Shown here one piece after another: positions 14,900 to 24,733 of a stretch of DNA of 64,000 bases. Made by a program: the position numbers and the translations under genes. The stretch is from JAVBJV01 sp031555315 (lineage in GTDB: Bacteria; Pseudomonadota; Alphaproteobacteria; Acetobacterales; Acetobacteraceae): contig JAVBUO010000020.1 in assembly GCA_031555315.1 (NCBI GenBank), positions 83,815-147,814 on the forward strand, written 5' to 3'. Each line of letters begins with the position of its first letter. Within the stretch, counting starts at the first letter, position 1. Under the pieces are notes generated by a model. It had not been told where the DNA came from. It did no database searches and worked only from the letters and a program-made list of their open reading frames with translations.

Positions 14900-15323
14900 A
14901 GGGCAAAAAAACAGTTCAACAGGGGCAAGCGTTTTGATTTATGGGAGCGGCGTGACCCGCTCGGCCCCGTTGGATACCTCTCGTCACCCCTCCGAACCTG
15001 CCAGCCGTTGCTTAATGATCATCCGGTCATGGGTTTCAGAGCGTTGAAACCACTCAATATTACTGCGTGTGCGCCTTTCGGTGTGCCGTGAGTGTGCCGC
15101 GCGGCCTCCGTAGGGATGGGTAGGGAGGCCGCTGGCGTGGTAAAGGGTGGCCTATGGTCGGACAGCCAGACAGGCGGGGGGCACGGGGGGATCGCGCCGC
15201 CCGCCCAGGGGATATATCTGCGTGAGAATTTTTCTGGGAAATTTGGGGAGAATGTCTCGCGTTAACAAAACCGGATTTTCTCGACATGAGGACGCGACGT
15301 GTCCGATCCTTTGACATGAGCGC
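14900..15323. other. Non-coding boundary between lysogeny module and terminase
   Basis: No convincing gene. It contains a cluster of the prophage-end motif (GTGTGCG at 15067, GTGTGCCG at 15081-15088 and 15092-15099) and a perfect 9-bp stem GCGGCCTCC/GGAGGCCGC (15101-15109 / 15124-15132). In T7 this place, just beyond gene 19, holds the genome end, so packaging signals or a terminal repeat could lie here (inference). Confidence 0.45.
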
Positions 15324-17162
15324 CTACCAGCGGTCCCCCGGGTAAACCCTAAGTTCCCCATCGGCCGCCCTCAGGACCTCATCGTATCCCCCGTCATCCC
15401 CACGGCCATACCCACGGAATGCCGTGAGGCCGCCGCCTTCCAGAACGTCCCAGTAGTGCTCGATGGCGCGGTCCATTTCGTCGCGCCGTTGGGATTCCGC
15501 CGCGTCGTCCGCGTCGATCCCCAGGGTTCGCTGTAGGGAAGCCACAGCGCCCGCCAGGGCGTCCAGACGGTCGTCGTGTTGCAGACATCCGCCTTCACGG
15601 GTGACGTGGGTCAACTGGTAGAGCAGCGAATAGGCGCGGTCTTCCTGCGCCACGTCGGCAGCCAGCAGGCTTTCCGAGATGACCAGCTTGTGCGTGGTCA
15701 GGGCGGGTTCCAGCGTGTCGATGATGCGCTGTTCCTTGCGCCCGCGCGCCCATTCGGATTCCTGGACGGTGCAGCCGCCGGGCCAGACCTTGGTCAGGAT
15801 CGGGGCGAACGCCACGACCCATGTGCCCTGCGCGTAGTTCGGTTCGACTTCCACCAGGCTCACCTGGAACCGCTTGGCATCCGCAGCGATCTTCACCATG
15901 GCTTCTGCGGGGGTTCCGTTGTGGCCGCCGACATGCAGGCAATACAGCAGCCCGTTGAGGTGCTTCACGATGGCCCAGGCGGTTTCGTCCTTGCCCCGGC
16001 CAGCCGGGTCCACGAACAACACACCGCCACCTTCGTAGTCGCGCCATTCGCTGTCGATGAACAGCGGACGCAACAGACAATCGCCGCTGAAGCCGATGTT
16101 GGGAATCTCGCGGACCACGTTGAGGCTGTCGCTGTGTCTGCCCCATTGCAGCACACGTGGCGCTTTCAGTGCGTTGGCCTCGAACACGATCAGGTCTTTC
16201 TGCCGTAGCGGGTAGCGCTCGGCATCCGACAGCGAGGTATCCAACTGGTATTGCAGCGCGAAGTAGGCGCGGCCTTTGGATTCACGCTTGGTCAGTTCCG
16301 CATCGTCGAACCGCACGGGGTCCACGGGGGAACCGTGGGACAATGTGCCCGCCTCGAAGGCGGCGGTCAGTTCGGGGGCGAGGATCGGGACCAGAGTCCC
16401 GTCGTGCCGCTTCAGCGTGTAGCCCGCCAGTTTGTCGGGCAGCGGGAAGCGTGCGGGCACGCAGTAGCAGTCGTAGCCGCGTTCAACGACCAGGCGGTTG
16501 TAGATACTTTCTTCCGTCTGCGGGGTGCCCAGGAAAATCACGTCGCTTTCCGGCAGGCGGATCGCTTCGAACTCCGCCAGGTATTGCATCAGGCGGGCGC
16601 GGGCCTCCTCGGTCTTCGAGTTGCCGGGGATTTCGATATCGTCGGCAACGATCAGCGTGGCGCGGGACCCGGTGATCTGCCCGGTGATCCCCACGGCTTT
16701 CACGCTGTAGCTCTGCGACAGCGACGCGCCAGCCACGTCGAAGCTGGTCGCCATGTCGCGCTGGTCCCCCTGCGGGCGTAGGAAGGCCAGGATATCCATG
16801 GAGCGCAGCAGCGACTTGACCATGGAGACGAATTCCTTGGCCTTGCCGCCGGTGGCGGAGACCACGAGAATCTTCTCGTCGCGTGGGTTACGCATCAAGC
16901 GCCAGAGAACGAATGCGGCGCAGATGTAGGATTTACCGATACCGCGATAGGCGCGGATGATAAGCTCGGCTCTGGACCCCGCATTCTGCAAGCGCCGCGC
17001 GATATCAAGCTGGCGCTCGGTGGGTTCGGGCAGTCCGAGATGATCCCAGACCAACCGCAGGAAAGACGGGAAGTTTTCATGGGCGGGCCATTCGGTCTCA
17101 TCGCGGGATGCCCAGTGGGGAAACGTGTCGTCTCCCGCCTGGATCATCAGGGGTGCCGTCAT
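15324..17162 (-). CDS. Terminase large subunit (T7 gp19-like)
   Basis: 612 residues, close to the T7 family length. It is the DNA-packaging ATPase and nuclease at the portal. Walker A is IIRAYRGIGKSY (about 73-84), Walker B LIVADDIE (about 171-178), and the C-terminal nuclease includes GGVLFVDPAGRGKDE with a metal-binding Asp. The start overlaps the small terminase stop (ATGA). It is the last gene of the structural block. Confidence 0.93.
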   Translation of the reverse strand: MTAPLMIQAGDDTFPHWASRDETEWPAHENFPSFLRLVWDHLGLPEPTERQLDIARRLQNAGSRAELIIRAYRGIGKSYICAAFVLWRLMRNPRDEKILVVSATGGKAKEFVSMVKSLLRSMDILAFLRPQGDQRDMATSFDVAGASLSQSYSVKAVGITGQITGSRATLIVADDIEIPGNSKTEEARARLMQYLAEFEAIRLPESDVIFLGTPQTEESIYNRLVVERGYDCYCVPARFPLPDKLAGYTLKRHDGTLVPILAPELTAAFEAGTLSHGSPVDPVRFDDAELTKRESKGRAYFALQYQLDTSLSDAERYPLRQKDLIVFEANALKAPRVLQWGRHSDSLNVVREIPNIGFSGDCLLRPLFIDSEWRDYEGGGVLFVDPAGRGKDETAWAIVKHLNGLLYCLHVGGHNGTPAEAMVKIAADAKRFQVSLVEVEPNYAQGTWVVAFAPILTKVWPGGCTVQESEWARGRKEQRIIDTLEPALTTHKLVISESLLAADVAQEDRAYSLLYQLTHVTREGGCLQHDDRLDALAGAVASLQRTLGIDADDAAESQRRDEMDRAIEHYWDVLEGGGLTAFRGYGRGDDGGYDEVLRAADGELRVYPGDRW

Positions 17163-17386
17163 GCGCTGCCGATCGTCTCGCGATACTTCGACAGGTTCTT
17201 ACTGACGGTGGTTGAAACCAGTGCAACGTCGTGTCCGGTTTCATCGTGGAAAGCCTTCACGACGGCAAGGGTCGCCGAGAGGATCGATGCGGCATCCTTA
17301 CGCTCGCTGAAGTCCGGGGCGTCGAGCATCGTCAGCAGTCTGCCCAGCAGCTTCTGTTTGAGCTCGCCGACCTTACTGACGGTCAT
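17159..17386 (-). CDS. Terminase small subunit (T7 gp18-like)
   Basis: 75 residues, mostly helical, directly before and coupled to the large terminase. Size and position match T7 gp18, although sequence alone would not identify it. Its start overlaps the end of the o-spanin gene by 14 bp. Confidence 0.75.
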   Translation of the reverse strand: MTVSKVGELKQKLLGRLLTMLDAPDFSERKDAASILSATLAVVKAFHDETGHDVALVSTTVSKNLSKYRETIGSA

Positions 17387-17573
17387 GGCAAATCTTCCTT
17401 CGTGTTTCGTTGTGGTCTTCGATCTGCTGCGCGGTGATCTCGGTCAGGTGATCAGCGCCGGACACGTAGATGAAACGTGTCCATTCGCAGCCGCCTTCAG
17501 TCACGGGACCAGCGCTCGCGCAGCCGCTGAGCAGCAGTGCCAGGACGGCTGCGGTTTTCAGTTTCGATTTCAT
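17373..17573 (-). CDS. o-spanin (Rz1-like outer-membrane lipoprotein)
   Basis: 66 residues: MKSKLKTAAVLALLLSGCAS carries a lipoprotein signal peptide with lipobox LLSGC (Cys18). It starts inside the i-spanin gene in another frame and extends beyond it, the classic overlapping Rz/Rz1 arrangement. After lipidation it would connect to the i-spanin and fuse the two membranes at lysis. Longer and less Pro-rich than lambda Rz1. Confidence 0.8.
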   Translation of the reverse strand: MKSKLKTAAVLALLLSGCASAGPVTEGGCEWTRFIYVSGADHLTEITAQQIEDHNETRRKICHDRQ

Positions 17574-17754
17574 CGCGGGTGTTACGGTTCTTTTCACGTT
17601 GGAGCAGCGCGTCGTAGGCGCTGTCCTGACGGCCCTGCTGGCGTTCGCGCCGGAGAAGCGCGCCGAGGGCGAGGAGGAAGCCCCCGGCAATCGCCAGGGG
17701 TTTCCAGAGGCGTTCCAGCAGGGAAGCCAGGAACGCGGTGATGGTGGCGATCAT
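17497..17754 (-). CDS. i-spanin (Rz-like)
   Basis: 85 residues: an N-terminal membrane anchor (about 16-36, WKPLAIAGGFLLALGALL) followed by a charged, coiled-coil-prone periplasmic segment. I chose the ATG at 17754 because it overlaps the endolysin stop (ATGA); a GTG at 17763 is also possible. Partner of the nested lipoprotein. Confidence 0.8.
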   Translation of the reverse strand: MIATITAFLASLLERLWKPLAIAGGFLLALGALLRRERQQGRQDSAYDALLQREKNRNTRDEIETENRSRPGTAAQRLRERWSRD

Positions 17755-18404
17755 CTGCGCCACCTGCGCCAGAGCACGAAGCCAAGCGCCGCGACGACGA
17801 CGGCGATGCCGACCACAGGGGTCAGTTCCCGCAGCAGCGAGAACGACGGCGCGACGGCGGAGACCGTATCGGCAACCGAGGTCAGCGTGTCGTGATCGAG
17901 CAGCCCGGTTTCGACGGCGGCAGTTGCTGTGGCAGCCGTGGCAGCCGCTGCGGCAGTTGCATTGCGGGCCAGACGCACGGGCGCACGACGCGCGGCGAGG
18001 GCCATACGGACGCCTTCGCCGATCACATCATCGCTGACCAGCGCGCCATCGGCACCGTTCTCGTGATCGATGATGCGCCGTGTCAGGTGGTGCAGCGTGT
18101 GGACATCGCTGAGATCGATCTGGGCGTCGGCACTGTGAAAGCCGCGCGCCACGGCGTTGACGTAGGCGGTGGTGCTGTTCTCGTGATTCGGCGCCCAGCG
18201 CGTGATGATCTTGCGGATCGTGTCGAGCTTGTATTTGGTCTGATAGACCAGCAGCAGGTGGGCCAGTGCGCGGACGCCGTGCTTCATTTCCGTGAAGCGG
18301 CAGAAGCGCCCGTCGCTCGGCGGTGTGGCGAGGCCAACCCAGCGGTTGGCGCGGTTGTGTTCGATGTTGCCGGGGTTGTTATTACGGATACCGCGAGCAG
18401 TCAT
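17751..18404 (-). CDS. Endolysin-like protein (P5-type, RNNNPGN) with C-terminal membrane anchor
   Basis: 217 residues. The N-terminal domain has GIRNNNPGNIEHNRANRWVG and WAPNHENSTTAYV, a pattern of phage proteins often labelled structural protein P5 and thought to be peptidoglycan-degrading. Residues about 145-165 are Ala/Thr-rich and the C-terminus has one hydrophobic helix (VVGIAVVVAALGFVLW) followed by WRRWRR. The lysis-cassette position supports a lysin role. The ATG at 18404 has AAGGA upstream. Confidence 0.7.
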   Translation of the reverse strand: MTARGIRNNNPGNIEHNRANRWVGLATPPSDGRFCRFTEMKHGVRALAHLLLVYQTKYKLDTIRKIITRWAPNHENSTTAYVNAVARGFHSADAQIDLSDVHTLHHLTRRIIDHENGADGALVSDDVIGEGVRMALAARRAPVRLARNATAAAAATAATATAAVETGLLDHDTLTSVADTVSAVAPSFSLLRELTPVVGIAVVVAALGFVLWRRWRR

Positions 18405-18417
18405 GAGAGTCCTTGAG

Positions 18418-18615
18418 TCAGGAGAAGAGTTTCTCGCGGATGTAGTCCGCGCACGCGCCCGCAATGGCGGACAGCGCGGCTACACCGGCGAGGACACGGG
18501 CCTGGAAAACTTCGAGCGCCGTGACGCGCTTCGCGAGGTCTTCCATGTGGTCGAGGCGGGTTTCGACACGGGCCATTGTGTCGATCATCTCGCGCTGGAA
18601 GGGGTCGAGGGTCAT
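18418..18615 (-). CDS. XhlA-like small membrane protein, putative holin
   Basis: 65 residues: an N-terminal coiled-coil (MIDTMARVETRLDHMEDLAK then RVTALEVFQ) followed by a single hydrophobic segment (VLAGVAALSAIAGACADYI). Layout matches the hemolysin XhlA family. It sits directly before the lysin and overlaps the upstream gene by 4 bp, so a holin or holin-partner role is inferred. Confidence 0.6.
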   Translation of the reverse strand: MTLDPFQREMIDTMARVETRLDHMEDLAKRVTALEVFQARVLAGVAALSAIAGACADYIREKLFS

Positions 18616-19133
18616 AGGACACTGCCGAGGATGAGGGCCGCGCCGATGAAGCAGCCGAGGTAGACCTCGCCCCATTCCGCACCTTCATTCAGTTCAGAGT
18701 GCGGGGACCAGCGTGTGCGCCAGCCGAGTTCATACGCGACGGGCGTCAGCAGCCCCGAAAGGGCAATCATGATGGCCGCCGTGGGTCGCGTGTAGACCAA
18801 CGCAAGAGCGGGGTAGGCGGTCCAGTGGAGACCGCGCAGGGCTGCGGCGGAGAAGTCCTCGCGCCATTCGGTAAGATCGATTGTGCCGTCATACCGGCGG
18901 CCCATGTTGATGTGGCCGGGTTGGCCGTAGACAGAACCGATGAACAGGCCCAGGAGGATGCCGAGGGATTCCCAAAGGCCGTATCCGAGGATCAGCCAGC
19001 ACAGCACGGCGCACGGCGTGGCCCAGCAGAAGACCCGCGCCAGACCCAGGCCGAAGCCGAACCACGCCTTCGCGAGGTCACTGCCACGCAGGCGGTGGAA
19101 AATCCCGAAGAGCGGGATGAGTAGCCAAGTCAT
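18612..19133 (-). CDS. Multi-span membrane protein in the lysis region
   Basis: 173 residues with about four hydrophobic segments (about 1-12, 28-66, 104-130, 155-173) and a polar loop GHINMGRRYDGTIDLTEW. ATG at 19133 overlaps the tail-fibre stop. No family recognised. It could be an alternative holin or a superinfection-exclusion protein; context alone does not decide. Confidence 0.6.
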   Translation of the reverse strand: MTWLLIPLFGIFHRLRGSDLAKAWFGFGLGLARVFCWATPCAVLCWLILGYGLWESLGILLGLFIGSVYGQPGHINMGRRYDGTIDLTEWREDFSAAALRGLHWTAYPALALVYTRPTAAIMIALSGLLTPVAYELGWRTRWSPHSELNEGAEWGEVYLGCFIGAALILGSVL

Positions 19134-20842
19134 GGTGTAGAGATTTCCTTCAGACGCGCTTCGAGTGCGTCGATGCGTTCCAGCGCGTTCTGTAGTGCGC
19201 CGGTCAGCAGCGGGATGGCCTGGATGTAGTCCAGAGAGCGGACGCTGGTGTCGGCGGGTTGATCAATCCCATCAAGCACGCCTGGGTTTTCGTGGCGGCT
19301 GACCATTTCGGTGAAGCCGCTGGTTTCGATGTCCTGCGCGATAAACCCGAAGCAGCGGTCTTCGGGGTGACGCCTGAACCGGTAACTGACCGGGCGCGCG
19401 CGGCGGACAAACTCCAGGCACCGCTCTGCCGGAAGGGTGGCGACGTCTTCTTTCAGGCGGGCGTCCGATAAGGTGTTGAACGACTTCGCCCAGGTGTCGC
19501 CAACGTTGTTGCAACGCCACAGAACTGCGCTGGCATAGCTAAGATAGTTCAGAGTGCCGTCGGAGCCCCACCATTCCAGCCGCCAGCCGTCGTGCTGGAA
19601 TTTATATCCGGTCGTGTCCCCGTTGACATAGAGTTCCGCTCTGCGGCCGTCGGGGTCGATCACCATCCGGTTGGCAAGCACGGCGTTAGTGACCGAAAGA
19701 CTGTCGTAGACATAAAAATTCCGGCGCGCCCCGGCGTCGCCGCGATGATCCGCCCACAGCGTGCCGCGTGGCAACGAAAACCCGCCCAGGTTCCAGACGC
19801 CATCCAGGTATGTCATCGCAGTTCTGGAAGCGCCGCCTGCGGTTTCAAACAGGACGCTCGCGGGCCTGCCGGTGGTCTTCGCACGTAACTTCAACGTGCT
19901 TTCGGGCGCGCCGATGTCCGCACCGTCGCCCGCGATGGCGCAGGCCGATAAGTTATCGACGTGGCCGCCGAAGCGGCCGATGGAGGCACTTAGATAGCTG
20001 TTCGTGGTAATAGGCCCGGCCACCGTCAGCGTGTTACCCACGGTTAACGCACTGGATATGGTGGCCGTTGCGGCGGAGACTGCGGCAGCATCGACCGTGG
20101 TGGCCGTGACGCCCTGCTCGGCAACGAGCGTCCGGGCTTTTATTGCGTCTACGGCCTCAAGCGCGGGCACTTTCAGCGCGCCGTGGAGTGTTCCCCCGCC
20201 CAGCGGCAACCACTGAGGCGGCTGCCAGGCGTAGAGGCCCCCGGTCAGCGTGGTCAGGACGTAGCCCGCTCCACCCGCAGAGGTTGGCGGGACGTTACCC
20301 GTGTCAGTGATCAGTGTATCGAGCCGCAGCTCGGTCCGGGCGGCCTGTGTCTGTGCGGCTTCTGCCGTTTCAACCGCCTGATCGCTGTTCGCCCGGGCGT
20401 CCTGCGCGATGGCCTCGGCGTTATCGGCGATGGCGCGTGCGTCGTCCGCTGTGGCGGCGGCGCGTTCCGAGGTGTCGAGAGCGGTGTTTGCTGTCGCGTC
20501 CGCTGCGTGGGCGCGCGCGGCGGACTCCTGCGCGGCGTCGTAGGATTCCTGCGCGAGGTTGAAAGCCTGACGACTGTCGAGGTCCAGCGTTTCCTCGTCG
20601 AGGATCGCGCCGACCTGATAATCGACCAGGCGCGCATTGGGCGATGAGCGGCGCGTGATGACGACGGCAACGCCCGCCGCCGGTGCGGGGGAGAGACGCA
20701 GCGTCGTCGCGTTGGCCCATGTGTGGGACGCGACGGTGCCCGCGACGGTGGCGATGATGTGAGACCGGTGGATGTAACCGTTCGGCACGGCAAAGTCCGT
20801 CGCCACACCGTCGCCGGTGTAGGTGTAGATGGTGGGATACAT
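19130..20842 (-). CDS. Tail fibre with S74 intramolecular chaperone
   Basis: 570 residues. The N-terminal about 150 residues (MYPTIYTYTGDGVATDFAVP) match the T7 gp17 tail-attachment domain. A long Ala-rich coiled coil follows (about 100-180), then a beta-rich shaft. The C-terminus is an S74 self-cleaving chaperone: SDARLKEDVATLP has the Ser/Lys dyad, with FGFIAQDIE downstream. The mature host-binding tip would be released from the chaperone. Host range should depend on residues about 200-450. Confidence 0.9.
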   Translation of the reverse strand: MYPTIYTYTGDGVATDFAVPNGYIHRSHIIATVAGTVASHTWANATTLRLSPAPAAGVAVVITRRSSPNARLVDYQVGAILDEETLDLDSRQAFNLAQESYDAAQESAARAHAADATANTALDTSERAAATADDARAIADNAEAIAQDARANSDQAVETAEAAQTQAARTELRLDTLITDTGNVPPTSAGGAGYVLTTLTGGLYAWQPPQWLPLGGGTLHGALKVPALEAVDAIKARTLVAEQGVTATTVDAAAVSAATATISSALTVGNTLTVAGPITTNSYLSASIGRFGGHVDNLSACAIAGDGADIGAPESTLKLRAKTTGRPASVLFETAGGASRTAMTYLDGVWNLGGFSLPRGTLWADHRGDAGARRNFYVYDSLSVTNAVLANRMVIDPDGRRAELYVNGDTTGYKFQHDGWRLEWWGSDGTLNYLSYASAVLWRCNNVGDTWAKSFNTLSDARLKEDVATLPAERCLEFVRRARPVSYRFRRHPEDRCFGFIAQDIETSGFTEMVSRHENPGVLDGIDQPADTSVRSLDYIQAIPLLTGALQNALERIDALEARLKEISTP

Positions 20843-20857
20843 GAAAGCCTGAGGAGA

Positions 20858-23800
20858 TCAGTCTGCCAGCAAGTGCATGAACAGACGCATGTGGGTGTTG
20901 GCGGGCGACAGAACACCGCCGACGCGGCGCATCTGTTCAAGGTCGCCATCGGCGGTGGCCGAGATGAATTCGTTGACGCGCCCGGCCTGTTCGAAGGGGA
21001 TGCCACCGAGGGACTCCCAGGCGCTGTTACGCGAATAGCGCGACAGGCCGGTCAGACCGGTGGCGCGCATCCCGGCGTCCAGATAGGGCTTCGTCCAGCC
21101 GAGCACGCCGATGCGATCTACGATGTCCAGCATGGTCTGGCCCATGTTCTCGGGCTTGAAGCGCTCGGCAGGGTCGCGTCCGTTGATCACGTCGCGAGCC
21201 ATCACGATCAGCGTGGCGAGCGGAATGGCGGTGGCGAGCATTCCCAGGCCCCGGAAATCTCCGGACACCGTGGCGCGTTGCAGCGCCGGGGCCAGCATCC
21301 GGTTGTGGGTGACGAATGCGAAGGTCTGAAACTGCATGACCATCCGCCCGACCCAGTTGTCCATCAGCGCCGGTGTATCGGCGATGCCGGGGGTCGGGGA
21401 CGACAGGTTCATGTCGCGGTGCAGAGCCTGCTGGAAATCGCGCAGCGCCGCACGGCCTTCTGCGCCGGTCCAGAGTTCCACGCGGGGATCGAAGGAACCG
21501 TTGGTCTCCACGCCGTATTTCTGGAAGTGTTCGTGCAGACGTGCGGCGCGGGATTCATCGAGACCAAGGCCGAGCAGCCGGTGACGGCGTTTGAGCGGCA
21601 GGGAGGCGAACTGTCCGGCCTCGCGGCGCAGCACGTCGATCATCGCGGAGGCCGCGAGGGTCTTGATCGAGCGGGTCAGCAGCGGCAGGAACGAGATCGC
21701 CGCCACGACGTTCGAGGTCTTCTCCATCGCCACGTCGATATTGGCGGTGACGCGCTGGCGGTTGGTGCCGCGTGCGCCGACGCCGCGCTGGCCGGTCATA
21801 TCGATCCAGGATTCCGAACGTGCACGGCTGATGTTTTGCAGCCCCAGTTCGCTGCCGTTGATCAGGTTGTGGATTTCGGACATCTTGCGGCCCCGCAATA
21901 GCGGGATGAAGTCCCGGCCAGCGGCCTGCACGAGATCACCGACGCGGTGGTTCAGGACCATCGCCGCGATGTCAACAAGCGAGGCCAGGCCGAAGCCCGA
22001 GCCGTAGCGAATATAGGCGAACTGCCGCCACTTCTCGGCGAACCAGTAACCCATACTGTCGCGGTCGATGTCCGGGGCGTTGCGGTGCAGCAGACGGCGG
22101 CGCAGCAGTTCGATCGCCTTGCGGTCGTCGTCCATCGACTGCGCCAGGTTGGCGCGCGCCTTGCCCTCCGGCGCGGCGGCGATGCGGTCGGTGTAGTCAC
22201 GGACGATCTCGGCGTCGATGTCGGACCACGAGCGATACTTGCCGCGCGGGCCGATGCCGAAGGTTTCACGCAGGGCAACCTGCCCCGCGATGTCGTTGAA
22301 CTGGTGATGCAGGATGTTGCCGAGGTCGTCGCGCAGGAATCCCGCTCCGGTCAGCTTTTCGATTTCCTCGGGGGTCCAGTGGATGCGCCGCTCGCGCAGA
22401 CGGCCGGACGAGATTTCCTGACCCAGCGACTTGTCGAGGCTGGGCAGCGCGTCGCCGTTGCGGATGTTGTCCATGATCTTCTGGATCGTCTCATACATCC
22501 CGCCGCGCTTGTTGGCGCGCGTCAGGTGTTTCTTGAGTTCGCGCACACTGGCGTCGGCGAGGCTGACTTGCCGGGCGACGTCACGCGCGATGGACCGCAG
22601 GGAAGACTGCGCGGACTTCTGCGCCCCATCGGCCTCGCGCAGTGCGTTGCGCGCGCGCATCAGGCGGTCCAGACGCGCTTCGGTCACCTGGAGGCGGGCG
22701 ATGTTCTCGGGCGTCTGCGGCAGCTTGCGCACGTGGGCGAGTTCGTTCTCGGCCAGGGCGACCAGTTCCCGCAGGGCTTTCTCGGGGGATTCGCCGAGAT
22801 ACCGCTCGGCCAGTTGCAGGTCTTCGAGTGTTCGCGCTGCATCGGCCTTCGCCAGATGGGCGCGTTCCTCGGCGGCACGAAGGCTGTTCTCGGCCTTTTC
22901 GATCCGAGCCATGCGTTCGTCGCCGACCCATGACCGTTGGATTTCGTTGAAGCGGTGCGGGTCTTTGGTCTCGATGACGCGGAGTTCGTCCGGCGTCAGC
23001 TTGTGGGTTTCCATGAGCCAGTCGGGATCGACCTGACGGGTGCTGAGGAATTTGTCGATCAGGATATTCTCGAATTCCTCGGGCTTGCCGATGATCGCCT
23101 GCCGGTCATACATCTGGGCGAACCGGTAGTCGCGGCCCAGGGGTTCCGGCAGGGACTTCTGGTGATCCAGTTCGCGCCGAAACGGTTCCATTTCCGCGCG
23201 CCATCTCTCCCGCGCCTCGGCCAGTTGCGCCTTCAGTTCGGGAAGGGCGGCGCGGGCTTCTGCGGCTGTGCCGGTCTGACGCGCGGCGGTTCCCCGCGCG
23301 ATGGCGACCTGCTGTTGCAGGGCTTTCACTTCGGCGTCGCGTTGGGCACGCAGTGCGTCCATCTGCTGGCGCAGTTTGTCCATTTCGGCGACGTCGCGCA
23401 GCGCCCCGACGCGGGTCATGGCTTCGGTAGCCGCTGCGTTCGAAGCGTGTAGAGCCTCGGAACGTTCACGCGCCGCTGTCACGATGGCCTCAACATTGTC
23501 CGCGCCGTAGCGTTCGCCCAATTCGGCGCGCCAGGTTTCGCCGAGCTTGTCGTCGATACGGTCGGTGATGACACGTGCGATGGTCCGCATGAAGTCCGGC
23601 CCGCGCATCGCCCGTGCGCCCTGGGTTGCCAGGTGCTGCGACAGGGTGCGGACGGAGGCGTCAACATCGTTCGACCACCTGTCGATCCACTCGGCGCGCA
23701 GGATGTCGCGCAGGTTCTCTGCGGAGTCCGGCGTGCGCACGACGTTGCCGTCGGCGTCGGCCAGCGAGGTCCCACGGGTGTCGGCGAGGCGGTAGAATAT

Positions 23801-24721
23801 GTTGCGCACCACGTCGGACGGCGAACGGAACAGGCGATACATCGGCGAGGTGAAATCCGCGAACGGGGTGCGGAACCCGCCGAGGATGCGGTCGAGGATC
23901 GTCAGGCCGTCCGCCTTGCCCGGAGCGGGCGCGGTCAGCGAGATATCCGGGACGGCGGCAGACAAATCACCGCCCGCACCGCGTGCAACGGGGGCGGTTT
24001 CCGGTGTGCCGTGCGGGGCGGGCGCGTTCTGGTCGGCTTCCAGGGTGCCGCGTAGGGCGCGCGGGACGCCATGGATGAACGCGCCGATCCCGCCGCCGAA
24101 CAGCGTGGCCCCGGCGACGTTGAAGGTGGATTCGTGGGCGGTGCGCAGCACCTGAATCTGATGCAGGGCGGTTTCGGTCGCGGCCTGTGACAGACCGGAC
24201 TGCAACGCCATGCGGCCGACACGCGACGCCACGCTGGCCCCGCGCATCACCGTGCCGATCCCCAGGTAGCTCAATGGGTCCATCACGGCGGAAGCGAGGC
24301 CGCCGACGACGGTGCCGACGCCCGAGGCATTGGAAATCTGTGCCCAGTGTTCCTCGCGTTCGGCGGCGGCGAAGGTGCGTTCGACCTCGCGTGCGCTGTA
24401 GGCGTGATCGAACAGACCATTGGATTGCCACGCGCGCACACGGTTCTGGCGGGCTTCGTCCCAGTTTTCGGCGATGTAACGGTGCGGGTTGAAGTTGTTG
24501 TCGCGTGTGGCGTCGGCGTCCGCACCGGCATCGTCCATGAAGTTCACGGTGGCGTTGGCGATCCAGCTATCGCGCATGAACGAGGCGACGATGGCATCGG
24601 CAATGCCGTAGTCCGGCGTGTAGCGCGGCGCGTCGGCTCCGGGGGCCATCTGCGGGGCTTCCACACTGCGCCGCACATTTTGCTCGGCAACCTGTGCCGG
24701 GTTGCGTTCGATGATGTCCAT
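20858..24721 (-). CDS. Internal virion protein (T7 gp16-like)
   Basis: 1287 residues, the largest gene, in the T7 gene 16 position between internal protein and tail fibre. Ejected internal core proteins form a channel through the cell envelope. Seen: GSVASAVMDPLSYLGIGTVM-type glycine-rich hydrophobic stretches near residue 140, long coiled-coil regions (about 420-720) and hydrophobic C-terminal helices. The N-terminal transglycosylase domain of T7 gp16 is missing; a separate lysozyme gene lies directly upstream. Confidence 0.82.
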   Translation of the reverse strand: MDIIERNPAQVAEQNVRRSVEAPQMAPGADAPRYTPDYGIADAIVASFMRDSWIANATVNFMDDAGADADATRDNNFNPHRYIAENWDEARQNRVRAWQSNGLFDHAYSAREVERTFAAAEREEHWAQISNASGVGTVVGGLASAVMDPLSYLGIGTVMRGASVASRVGRMALQSGLSQAATETALHQIQVLRTAHESTFNVAGATLFGGGIGAFIHGVPRALRGTLEADQNAPAPHGTPETAPVARGAGGDLSAAVPDISLTAPAPGKADGLTILDRILGGFRTPFADFTSPMYRLFRSPSDVVRNIFYRLADTRGTSLADADGNVVRTPDSAENLRDILRAEWIDRWSNDVDASVRTLSQHLATQGARAMRGPDFMRTIARVITDRIDDKLGETWRAELGERYGADNVEAIVTAARERSEALHASNAAATEAMTRVGALRDVAEMDKLRQQMDALRAQRDAEVKALQQQVAIARGTAARQTGTAAEARAALPELKAQLAEARERWRAEMEPFRRELDHQKSLPEPLGRDYRFAQMYDRQAIIGKPEEFENILIDKFLSTRQVDPDWLMETHKLTPDELRVIETKDPHRFNEIQRSWVGDERMARIEKAENSLRAAEERAHLAKADAARTLEDLQLAERYLGESPEKALRELVALAENELAHVRKLPQTPENIARLQVTEARLDRLMRARNALREADGAQKSAQSSLRSIARDVARQVSLADASVRELKKHLTRANKRGGMYETIQKIMDNIRNGDALPSLDKSLGQEISSGRLRERRIHWTPEEIEKLTGAGFLRDDLGNILHHQFNDIAGQVALRETFGIGPRGKYRSWSDIDAEIVRDYTDRIAAAPEGKARANLAQSMDDDRKAIELLRRRLLHRNAPDIDRDSMGYWFAEKWRQFAYIRYGSGFGLASLVDIAAMVLNHRVGDLVQAAGRDFIPLLRGRKMSEIHNLINGSELGLQNISRARSESWIDMTGQRGVGARGTNRQRVTANIDVAMEKTSNVVAAISFLPLLTRSIKTLAASAMIDVLRREAGQFASLPLKRRHRLLGLGLDESRAARLHEHFQKYGVETNGSFDPRVELWTGAEGRAALRDFQQALHRDMNLSSPTPGIADTPALMDNWVGRMVMQFQTFAFVTHNRMLAPALQRATVSGDFRGLGMLATAIPLATLIVMARDVINGRDPAERFKPENMGQTMLDIVDRIGVLGWTKPYLDAGMRATGLTGLSRYSRNSAWESLGGIPFEQAGRVNEFISATADGDLEQMRRVGGVLSPANTHMRLFMHLLAD

Positions 24722-24733
24722 GCAGTCCTTGCT